DNA of 27,329 nt. It comes from Bacillota bacterium. Lineage in GTDB: Bacteria; Eremiobacterota; SpSt-956; JAKJGF01. The notes beneath the pieces are model-generated. The model made no database searches and was not told the DNA's origin. It saw only the letters and a list, made by a program, of their open reading frames with translations. Below, in pieces: positions 26,401-27,329 of the stretch (positions are counted from its first letter, which is position 1; each line of letters begins with the position of its first letter). The stretch is from positions 1-27,329 of the forward strand of contig JAKPQU010000445.1 in assembly GCA_029555925.1 (NCBI GenBank), given 5' to 3'. The translations under genes were made by a program, and so were the position numbers.

Positions 26401-27329
26401 GGCAGTCCGGAAAAAAGCCTGTTGTATATATTATGAAAATCTTCTATGATTATTCTCCACGAAACCATATCTATACAGAGGTGATGTATTGCTATAAAGA
26501 GTCTGTCTCTGCCGTCTCTATGGCCTTTAAACAGGGCCGATCTTATGACAGGCCCTTCCGTAATATTGAGAGAATTTTGTATGGAATTGCATTTTTCTAC
26601 AATGAACATATTGAGACTATCTTCCGGCACAGAAGAAAGATCTATCATATCGACTGAGACAGAAGTTTTCTCAGGTTTTTCATACCACTGAATCCATGCC
26701 TGTTCTTTTCTAAATCTCAGCCTCAACCCGTCATGATGATTCACTAAAATATTCAGAGTTTTCTCTATAATTTCTCTGTTTCCGTCTGATTTAAGTGTAA
26801 AGAGAAAAGCCTGATTGAAGTGATTGACACATTCAAATTCCTGTTCAAAAAACCATTCCTGTACAGGTATTAACGGAACTTCTCCCGTAAGGAGTCTTTG
26901 CTCTGTCTGAGGAACTGATTTTTTTTCAGCCTCCTCTGATATTTCCGCAATAGTGGGATGGCGAAGCAACTGTGATGCCGTAATATTTATTCCCTCACTG
27001 TTTGCCCTGGCCACTACCTGAATACTCATAATAGAGTCTCCGCCAAGATGGAAGAAATTATCATAAATGCCGACTCTGTCGCATTTAAGGAACTTTTTCC
27101 ATATGGCAGCAAGTATTTCTTCCCTCTCATTCCTGGGTGCCACATAGGTCTCATGTGAAGCAAGGTCACTTTCTTCCGGCTCAGGCAGAGCACGTCTATC
27201 CAACTTTCCATGGGCAGTTACCGGAATTGCGTCAATCTTTAAAAAACATGACGGAACCATATAATCAGGCAGGAATCGTGAAAGTTCCTTCTGTAATTCA
27301 GAAGATTTAAATTTTATATCACTTATGTA
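5454..27329 (-). CDS. Giant non-ribosomal peptide synthetase with terminal reductase and cyclic-nucleotide-binding-like domain (5' partial)
   Basis: The frame is open from the window edge: the ATG at 27260 is not the start, because the upstream codons encode conserved A-domain sequence (YISDIKFKSSEL, also found in two later modules). 7,291 codons are visible. Domain order is A(C-terminus)-T-E, C-A-T-E, C-A-T-E, C-A-T, C-A-T, C-A-T-R-CNB. The enzyme would activate amino acids as aminoacyl-AMPs, load them on phosphopantetheine arms, epimerise some, condense them N-to-C and release the chain by reduction. Module-by-module evidence is in separate entries. All C domains keep HHxxxDG and all six carriers keep the attachment Ser. 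There is no thioesterase. The first modules share near-identical blocks, showing tandem duplication. It may have more modules upstream and be one of several synthetases in a cluster. No promoter is visible because the 5' end is missing. Confidence 0.95.
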   Translation of the reverse strand, partial: YISDIKFKSSELQKELSRFLPDYMVPSCFLKIDAIPVTAHGKLDRRALPEPEESDLASHETYVAPRNEREEILAAIWKKFLKCDRVGIYDNFFHLGGDSIMSIQVVARANSEGINITASQLLRHPTIAEISEEAEKKSVPQTEQRLLTGEVPLIPVQEWFFEQEFECVNHFNQAFLFTLKSDGNREIIEKTLNILVNHHDGLRLRFRKEQAWIQWYEKPEKTSVSVDMIDLSSVPEDSLNMFIVEKCNSIQNSLNITEGPVIRSALFKGHRDGRDRLFIAIHHLCIDMVSWRIIIEDFHNIYNRLFSGLPTSLPGKTSSYRDWSEGLRKYIPVAEKHSDYWLGLLRDASPLPVEYNESKFSDIRDYKVSLSAHDTELLLNAVPSVYNTQINDILLSALLLAFNRSLNVPDLVINLEGHGREETVSEVNLSRTVGWFTTIFPVHLKLPSDTGGKDYGSLIKSVKETMRAIQVNGISYGVLRYFSHIKEELKKLECKRVAFNYLGQFGGETTGGELFTAMEARSEGSVSSENSIINLLDINGFVMDGSLSMTFGYSTHIWDEKKAKELADHFIGSLKDIINHCIEQGRKHFTPSDFPFAAVTQSFLDNISDPSSIEAIYGLSPLQEGLLFHAVASPDSDQYCTQTSWTYKGEIDVNALKEAWNGIFYSHPIFRTAFAWEETDTPFQIVYRNASLLWYSMDLSEMDREKQAEKIEAVRLKIRREGFNLRKPPLSYLHIFILGKNEYRFIWTCHHILIDGWSMPLIMQELKRRYEALVNKEILNMKPVKPFEAYIKWLAEQDMEKTMDYWKNNLSDFSVPTPLTVNTGELDIHKSIENLKEHIHYLPEDFMAECQTFVRSNRVTLNALVQLAWASVLSLYSGSEDILYGTTVSGRPPELAGVEEIIGLFINTIPLRAKLKHNESTLYNLKNIHSTIQEGNNLSHISLNKLQPLAGIPPGESLFYSLFVFENYPLEEEGTHKKTLAMTDIKAYEKTNYPLNVIVAPGKELCVKILYDGDCFTEHVVENMNDHIESALKWILSNPENLLKDMDIVSEKEKEILLKTFNDTYFEVPQDVIIQELIEKQAELNSEKIAVVYKNEKFSYRELNERANKLAHVLRGEGVKRDSRVAILLDRSCHMIVSVLAVVKSGGCYVPIDPEYPIERIKYIISDSDSLMLITEPHLAEKINPSIPVLYAADPDDLTSRHASRVTRHDSHKNPDIINTPNDLAYIIYTSGSTGQPKGVMIEHRSLMNMCIWYKNTRHLSEKDSMTKYASFGFDASVWEIFPCLISGATLHIIGEDIRLSPSELNSYYEENNVTVSFLPTQFTEQFIEMFENKSLRWLDTGGDKLRSFKKKNYAVVNNYGPTEYTVCTTSFIIDKYYENIPVGKPVYNTTVYILDKYNRMAPLCVPGELCISGAGMARGYLNRPELTEEKFVENPVEPGRRMYRTGDLARWLPDGNIEFLGRIDQQVKIRGFRIELGEIEEALKKIDAIRDAVVVDRSDKQGNKYLCACYISDIKFKSSELQEELSRFLPDYMIPSCFLKIDSIPVTAHGKVDRRALPEPEERDLASHETYVAPRNEKEEILARIWKKFLKCDRVGIYDNFFSLGGDSIMSIQVVAGANNEGIPVTASQLLRYPTIARISEEIEKKTLPLAEKGILKGEVPLLPVQEWFFEQEFENVNHFNQSLLFTLKQAGDVGIIEKTLNMLVNHHDGLRLRFRYVKVDGGESEYMVRRSTETEGKWIQWYEHPEKTALPVEVVNLSSVTDDISAFITKRCTDLQYSLNITDGPVIKTALFKNHKDGKDRLFIVIHRLCTDMVSWRIIAEDFCSIYKKLSAGETPVLPDKTASYRDYSEGLRKYVPEAEKHRDYWLKVFRDYSTNESPGSLFEITDSFSETLTPSASVKNYKISLDSYDTELLLKTVPSAFNTEITDILLSALLLSCNRSFQISDLLINMEVDGRETFIGDVSRTAGWFNTTFPLRLKSYSLTDYDSLIKSIKETVRAVPDSGLSYQILKYFSDRKEDFREDSLPVFTFNYIGDSVLPENELLASEEFFDCSSIYHMNNNLLDIKSFVSDNKLSTVFSGNGHIRSEENLKDFAHNFIDTLKEIIYHCIKPGRKYFTPSDFPLATVTQSFLDSISDPSSIEAIYKLSPLQEGFLFHAMSAPDSDHYCTQASWSYEGELHIDALKEAWNDVFSAHGAFRTGFIWEKGEEPFQIVYRHVLLPWHTVDLTGKNREEQEKIMEQIREKARRSVCDLKNPPPCSLYLFIIETGHYSFLWTYHHIILDGWSMPLILRELNKRYECIVNKEAFHFKSPKPFEAYIKWLSLQNNEELINYWNDSLADFSAPTPLILNRARLDIHKPVENAGEYLYTLPESFLSECQQFARFSRVTLNALVQLAWASVLSSYSGSEDILYGTTVSGRPPALSGVEEMIGLFINTIPLRVRLNYNETVLYNLKHIQDVIQNGNNLSYISLSKLQSMSSIAPGEALFYSLFVFENFPFTGEMTGMKNIKMYGKSTYPVNIVVLAEKELSVSIAYDRDCFTEDVIERLACHIEHALKWILSNAENPLRDIDIIPEKEKDLMLKTFNDTHYDFPKEATIHELIEKTVELYPDRTAVVYKDEKLTYRELNEKANKLAYVLREEGVKGDCRVGIFLERSCHMIVSILAVLKAGGAFVPIDPHYPPERINYIISDSGSLMLLTAPHLAEQIKPSIPVFYGADCDDITSRYASRVTRHDSRINPEHINTSNDLAYMIYTSGSTGQPKGVMIEHHSLVNLSLWFRESHGFTEKDSVSKYVSFGFDASIPEIFPALISGASIHIIPEEIRLSPSKLNEYFERNNVTGAILPTQFGEQFMLLTDNRSLRWMEVAGDKLKAFKKQNYTVANGYGPTEYTVCTSNFIIDRYYENIPIGKPIYNTGVYILDKYGKITPAGIPGELCVSGEGVARGYLNREALTKEKFVENPFVPGERMYRTGDLARWLPDGNLEFLGRVDAQVKIRGFRIELGEIEEALKKIEPVKDAVVIDRSDKQGNKYLCAYYISDIKFKSSELQKELSRFLPDYMVPSCFLKIDAIPVTAHGKVDRKVLPVPAQSELASHETYVAPRNEREEILANIWKDVLRCDRVGIYDNFFSLGGDSIMSIQIAARANNEGIHITASNILRNPTVASLSSEIKEKAHVAGEQKILSGEVPLIPVQEWFFEQEFTELNYFNQSFLFTLKQDVAVEVIEKTLNTLQTRHDGLRLRFKHTDGEYDSVTGTQQEGKWIQWYESLENSRIPVEMFALPDLCHDELSGFITKKCTSLQASLDITEGPTVRAVIFKGHCDGRDRLFIAVHHLCVDMVSWRIIIEDFHSIYRSISAGETPSLPPKTSSYREWALALRKYNAEVHRDYWLNVLGNISPFPVEYKESTFSDIREYKVSLPLQETDLLINSVPSVYNTQINDILLSALFMAFNRVLNVPEVIINLEGHGREEITDEVDLSRTVGWFTSIFPVRLKSSSMEPGSIIKSVKEILRSVPDKGLSYGVLRYLSEGKEDLKKLECKRVGFNYLGQIDSSILDGELLCGTEEFAGPPVSPENGIINILDLNGFISKGILSMIFTYSNNIWKEERVKYIGDSFIESLKEIIVHCMKTEGKHFTPSDFPLATVTQSFLDTITDPSSVESIYGLTPLQEGMLFHTIYAPGSDEYSMQIYWHYRENIDEDALRASWEKVISRHTILRSAFVWQNMEKPVQIVHRDVPLPWHREDWTSVQGIEEKLEKYLLTDRNAGFDLTKPCLMRFHLIKLEEQHYIFVWTSHHIIQDGWSLPVIMSEVTACYRAFSENKQVELPESPPYEEYIKWFRNVKKSETEKYWKEYVKGFSVPTPLNIGRRSVKSDSHGYMPNVKETGDVYPETFASEASAFARKHKITVNILLQMAWAIVLSKYSGYSDVLFGATVSGRPAELRGVENMVGLFINAIPVRVKMDENINIISQLVEAHESFQTSSNHFMISLNEIKSFTDLSPDSPFFDSIFVYQNYPIRDVTGTHEKLNPVDLGAFERTNYSITISCGMTEKVSMRVIYDGDVFEENIIKRLIAHIYEAALWIMKNPEKSIKDAEIIPGREKEELLYRFNHTEWPYDRNLMMKDLLEEAAEKYGDNTAVVYKDEKITYRELNEKANTLARVLREKGIGRGKTAGIFIDRSVEMVIAVIAVVKAGGVYIPVDHEYPPARIEYMLKDSDADILLTLPSLAEKVNFEGTVLYLDDEKLYEGDSSNLSSINGPEDAVTIIYTSGSTGNPKGVITKHLGLTHFCLWYKETRNLTEKDNTTKFVSFGFDVTMWEIFPTLMSGAALHIIESDIRLSPYQLNDYFEKNNITVSFLPTQFCEQFMALTDNKSLRWLDTAGEKLRTYTKRDYTLVNGYGPTEYTDCISWFIVDRPYENIPIGKPISNTRVYIVGEDGKLVPPCVPGELCVAGHGMTGGYLNRPDLTGLKYVDNPFVDGEKMYRTGDLARWLPDGNIEYMGRIDTQVKIRGFRIELSEIEQTMKKIPWITEAAVIDRDDEDGRKYLCAYYVPVRDFAQEDETVKIKTFLRESLPDYMTPQFIMKIDVIPLTPNGKIDRKSLPAPDESMIKEEFIPPSTETEKKLAALWEQILGVKAGLNGNFFDLGGHSLKAVALQSKIQKAFDIAISLKDIFKYSTLKEMSLLIEKSSKTFISISPAPEMEYYPVSSAQRRMFLVNQMDQQSITYNVPCMFIIEGSLDHKKLLQSIDSVIKRHEILRTSFHIHDGEPVQKIHETVHTKHIYREEEGGNISEIAKEFIRPFALSTPPLIRCALIKIASKKHLFILDIHHIIFDGVSFDIFMRELWSFYRGHELPPLKLQYKDFAFWHENFLKSEEINKQKKYWLNVYDGELPVLNLVTDMARPSEISFHGKHRLYTINSNITSGLRTMVLRGGTTMFMTTLACFSLLLSKYTSQEDIIIGTPGTGRTIPEADSLMGMFVNTLAIRTAPGRDKTFRDFLKEIETQVLSAYDNQDYQLDMLVEELHIRREGGRNPLFDVLFDIVNRKEDKFMEDICLKPVETDMDVAKFDIVVTVIENESDLSLSIEYRDDLFLPETIDRMAEHYINLLEDIVKKKDGKLKDMDMVSEAEKHRLLYEFNKTSRPYKLNKTIHELIEDSVHENPDKIAVVCRDRHLTFRELNERGNILSGKLLSAGVKGNEIVAIRVSQCLEMIPGILGILKSGASFLPVDPSYPSERVEFMLHDAGVKVLLTEKHLERDVTFSGTVICLDEDTLWHGTVPEYVNSARASDPAYVIYTSGTTGLPKGVVIEHSSLVNLSLYFKDLFSLSQSDGMTKYAGFSFDAGMFEIFPCLISGATLHIIPDEMRLSPKEINVYFEAHKITCSFLPTQFAEQFMELEENTSLRYLYTGGDKLRYFKKHPYTLMNCYGPTEYTVVTTTFPVDSMDDNIPIGKPLANTELYILDSDDHLLPVGVPGELHISGAGLSRGYLNRPELTKEKFVNNPFSPGKKMYRTGDLARWLPDGNIEFLGRIDAQVKIRGYRIELGEIEQTLKKIIWIRDAVVIDREDKPGNKYLCAYYVPSVDKDFPEEEDVERIKTFLKESLPDYMVPQFIIKIDAIPLTPNGKIDRHALPVPDSSIMKEEFISPSTEIEKHLSELWQEVLGVKAGLSHNFFDLGGHSLKAVALQSKIQKDFNITITLKDIFKYSTLKEMSLFIEKGTKRVVSIAPAPQMEYYPVSSAQRRMFLMNQMEGKSVTYNTPLVFIIEGAIDHKKLSDAIDKVIERHEVLRTSFHIQDGEPVQKIHETVRAKRMYREGEEEDIEGILKDFVRPFDLSCAPLLRFNLVKTGNKRYVFMLDVHHIIFDGVSFNIFIRDLWSFYQGKDIQPLTIQYKDFAFWHEALLKSEEINKQKKYWLGIYEGELPVLNLMTDRPRPSEMSFHGHHRLYTVGRDVSSRLKAMVARRGSTLFMTGFACFSLLLSRYTLQEDIIIGTPGTGRNVPEIEPLIGMFVNTLAIRTFPVRDKLFGDFLKETEERILSASDNQDYQLDMLIDDLGLKRDAGRNTLFDVMFDIVNKQEKKSIEGINLEPFPMEVDVSKFDITMTLVEDTEDLYVAVEYRDSLFLSETIDRMAGHYINLLGDISRKKDGRLKDMDMMAEDEKHRLLHEFNKTALPYNLNRTIHELIEDSALKYADNIAVVCKDRRITYSELNKNSRILAEKLLSAGVRGNEIVAIMISQKLEMIAGIMAILEAGAAFLPIDPSYPAERIEYMMEDAGVSVLLTETQLKTKVKFGGSIICLDEDSIWEGTVTEGGKRGKPSDLAYIIYTSGTTGKPKGVMIEHRSLVNLSLYYRDVFSISSQDRGTKYAGFSFDAGISEIFPFLIAGAAIHIIPDEMRLSLKDINMYFKENKITHTFLPTQFAEQFMELEENTSLKYLDTGGDKLRFFKPHPYKVVNGYGPTEYTCITTTFTIDRLYENIPIGKPVANTDIYILDRDGLLTPVGVPGELHISGAGLSRGYLGRPDLTAEKFVSNPFRPGEKMYRTGDLARWLPDGNIEFLGRMDEQVKVRGFRIELGEIEHAVKEYSEIKDVVLMAHEITEGDKTLCAYIVSDHDIDIEKLRAFLRKMLPDYMVPTYFIKVDEIPLTPNGKVDRKKLVPPDLTDYKKEIKRPKNENEEKLCRAWEKVLNVSNISMDDNFFTLGGHSLKAVALVAELQKDFDIKLNDIFKYQTIEELAASITGIKDNMKRRLLALKNEISLPVREESDMAEIEEAIGKYRDEYKKYASVDLSVKKRYKNILLTGGTGFLGSYLLRDLLTKRHAMLYVPVRGKSEEECRERLIKKLNYYFGSELFETYRERITVLRGDLSEENLGLPADLYDELSLKVDCIINAAANVKHYGLYKEFYDGNVKSNHNLIKFALKGNLKDVHHVSTTSVGTGYIENKSKAVFTEDTVDIGQKSDNFYLQTKLEGEKVVLEGRAKGLTVNIYRVGNITFDSDKGIFQANIESNAFYQRIKSFINLGIIPQGFGEADLSYVDGVSSAILSLFDLKELENNIFHIENPQKVDLAKVLTSEALGLNIQTLEMPAVIDYLLEHYDHEGFREYIENLMVHMGFMAEEDMNKMTYTITLCEKTDFILERTGYKWPALDIQSLKKMLYEALKDRISILNTCHVFECLGSEELASVACRACQEYYPDGADILMEDQMNDNFYVVARGAVSVSCTSSSGWIGTVSILGEGNIMGEESIFEDARAGILAEAVMGDVLLLKFKNKDIRNLMDRIPKIGNSLIRELTGKLANLRKIIVTIG
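5457..5889 (-). other. C-terminal cyclic-nucleotide-binding-like domain of the NRPS
   Basis: The last 140 or so residues follow the CRP/CNB fold pattern: ILNTCHVFECLGSEEL (entry helix), DILMEDQMNDNFYVVARG (beta strands ending in the FYV-x-x-x-G signature), ILGEGNIMGEESIF, then RAGILAEA, LLLKFKNKDI and RIPKIGNSLIREL (closing helices). The phosphate-binding cassette keeps the Gly-Glu pair (codons 5646-5651) and the Arg (codon 5622-5624) that in CRP contact the ribose and phosphate of cAMP, with a loop one residue shorter than usual. No DNA-binding helix-turn-helix follows; the protein ends there. Ligand and function are unknown; the natural inference is allosteric control of chain release or of the synthetase. 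Confidence 0.82.
5890..7129 (-). other. NRPS terminal thioester reductase domain (R)
   Basis: After a linker of about 45 residues the sequence ILLTGGTGFLGSYLL (GGTGFLG near 6941-6978) is the NAD(P)H-binding Rossmann motif of terminal reductases of the Lys2/MxcG/LgrD type. STTSVG and YLQTK (Tyr codon 6480-6482, Lys codon 6468-6470) supply the Ser/Thr-Tyr-Lys triad of the extended short-chain dehydrogenase family. The retained Tyr argues for true reduction rather than redox-inactive Dieckmann (R*) release. The end, ERTGYKWPALDIQSLKK, is the usual C-terminal element. Release would give a peptide aldehyde, or an alcohol after a second hydride transfer. Confidence 0.92.
7130..10185 (-). other. NRPS module 6 (terminal): C(LCL-like)-A-T
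   Basis: The C domain (about 10175-8870) starts YYPVSSAQRRMF and has HHIIFDGVS; it is a close relative of the module 5 C domain. The A domain (about 8835-7400) has FDAGISEIF and NGYGPTEYTCI; the pocket by eye is D-A-S-F-D-G-G-C-I-K, unassigned, again with Asp at 299. The carrier (about 7350-7130) reads LGGHSLKAV and is followed directly by a linker and the reductase, so this module loads the C-terminal residue that becomes the aldehyde or alcohol. Confidence 0.87.
10186..13275 (-). other. NRPS module 5: C(LCL-like)-A-T
   Basis: The C domain (about 13258-11960) starts YYPVSSAQRRMF and has HHIIFDGVS, LCL features fitting an upstream L residue. The A domain (about 11925-10455) has FDAGMFEIF and NCYGPTEYTVV. 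The pocket by eye is D-A-F-F-Y-G-C-V-V-K, sharing the first six residues with the DAFFYGITFK Ile code, so a branched aliphatic residue (Ile, Leu or Val) is the best guess. The carrier (about 10420-10195) reads LGGHSLKAV. Confidence 0.87.
13276..16385 (-). other. NRPS module 4: C(DCL-like)-A-T
   Basis: The C domain (about 16370-15010) has TPLQEG and HHIIQDGWS and follows an intact epimerase, so it should accept a D residue from upstream. The A domain (about 14995-13550) has FDVTMWEIF and NGYGPTEYTDC; the pocket by eye is D-V-W-F-D-A-G-D-C-K, not one I can assign. The carrier (about 13505-13290) reads LGGHSLKAV, the form followed by an ordinary C domain, and indeed no E domain follows. The A domain has no heptamer repeat in the loop where A2 and A3 carry it. 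Confidence 0.87.
18109..18227. repeat. 119-bp perfect direct repeat, internal copy
   Basis: Encodes the end of A3 (from YISDIKF to the A10 region, DAIPVTAH). Identical by eye to 27211-27329 and about 9.1 kb away in the same orientation. The equivalent stretch in module 2 (about 22680-22800) is similar but not identical. Confidence 0.85.
19129..19159. repeat. In-frame heptamer repeat inside A3
   Basis: 31 bases made of gacgcgt/aacgcgt units, read on the minus strand as part of SRYASRVTRHDSR, just upstream of the A3 motif YTSGSTG. It differs at one base from 23701-23731. The corresponding loops of A4, A5 and A6 lack it. Confidence 0.85.
20923..25520 (-). other. NRPS module 2: C(DCL-like)-A-T-E, epimerase degenerate
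   Basis: The C domain (about 25490-24150) has the SPLQEG start common in DCL types and HHILIDGWS. The A domain (about 24120-22650) has YTSGSTG, FDASVWEIF, NNYGPTEYT and YRTGDLARW; aligning by eye to GrsA, the ten-residue pocket is D-A-W-F-D-G-N-V-C-K. This resembles the DAWFLGNVVK Leu code but with Asp at position 299, so I do not assign a substrate. The carrier (about 22600-22390) reads LGGDSIM. The E domain (about 22357-20960) has HRLCTDMVSW in place of HHxxxD, MEVDGRET in place of EGHGRE, and FNYIGDS in place of FNYLGQ. It is probably inactive. Confidence 0.85.
23701..23731. repeat. In-frame heptamer repeat inside A2
   Basis: 31 bases, read on the minus strand as part of SRHASRVTRHDSH just before the A3 motif of module 2. 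Identical over its whole length to the reverse complement of intergenic 2756-2786. Confidence 0.87.
25521..27329 (-). other. NRPS module 1 (partial): A C-terminus, carrier, active-type epimerase
   Basis: The A domain is represented only by its C-terminal subdomain (27329 to about 27160), ending with the A10 motif HGKLDRRALP. The carrier reads LGGDSIM, Ser near 27037; the GGDS form is typical of carriers that precede E domains. The epimerase starts near GEVPLIPVQEW (about 26885). It has HHLCIDMVSW (HH at 26481-26486), NLEGHGREE and FNYLGQF, all core E motifs intact, so the residue of module 1 should be presented as the D form. Substrate cannot be predicted because the A pocket lies outside the window. 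Confidence 0.88.
27211..27329. repeat. 119-bp perfect direct repeat, copy at window edge
   Basis: Same sequence as 18109-18227. It stops at the right edge, so the true repeat may be longer. It is part of the module 1 adenylation domain. Confidence 0.85.

Noticed and set aside
5410..26657. Many plus-strand open frames opposite the NRPS (for example 10401-10958, 14745-15215, 9669-10043)
   Set aside because: They are antisense shadows: Phe/Ile/Ser-rich, no family resemblance, no regular Shine-Dalgarno, and similar shadows recur at homologous positions of each module.
27258..27260. ATG taken as the NRPS start codon
   Set aside because: The frame continues upstream to the edge with codons for YISDIKFKSSEL, conserved at the same place in A2 and A3. 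The codon is the Met of the conserved DYMVPS segment; the true start lies outside the window.

Overview
The window is AT-rich DNA (my estimate by eye is about 38-40% G+C, with many AGA and ATA codons) from a bacterium I cannot name. The gene style fits a low-GC clostridial-type genome or an uncultivated phylum; no marker here settles it. About 80% of the window is one minus-strand reading frame, a giant non-ribosomal peptide synthetase (NRPS) whose stop codon is at 5454-5456 and which is still open at the right edge (27329).

Left region (1-5338): a MITE-like inverted-repeat segment (1-148); a secreted M48-type zinc metalloprotease with two C-terminal beta-type repeats (344-1702, +); a small protein resembling RNA polymerase omega (1790-2035, +); a 39-residue lysine-rich protein (2142-2261, -) with a strong Shine-Dalgarno and a perfect 15-bp hairpin downstream; a 660-base gap holding GC-rich heptamer repeats and a possible antitoxin remnant; a 14-TM DHA2-type MFS exporter (2924-4363, -); a gap with a degenerate repeat copy; and a Uma2-family PD-(D/E)XK-like protein (4733-5338, +), which converges on the NRPS.

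Right region (5454-27329, -): 7,291 visible residues. Domain order is [A C-terminus]-T-E / C-A-T-E / C-A-T-E / C-A-T / C-A-T / C-A-T-reductase-cyclic-nucleotide-binding-like domain. The domain rules agree with each other: the three carrier domains before E domains read LGGDS and the other three read LGGHS; the C domains after E domains are DCL-like and the last two LCL-like. The product would be a peptide of at least six residues with D residues near the start of the visible part, released by NADPH-dependent reduction as an aldehyde or alcohol (or a derived cyclic imine) because there is a reductase and no thioesterase. The DHA2 transporter is a reasonable but unproven exporter.

The most unusual features are the CRP-like cyclic-nucleotide-binding fold fused after the terminal reductase; an epimerase in the second visible module with three altered core motifs, including loss of the catalytic His; and a 31-bp heptamer repeat found both in intergenic DNA and in frame inside two adenylation domains. 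The last 119 bases of the window are identical to an internal stretch of the same gene.
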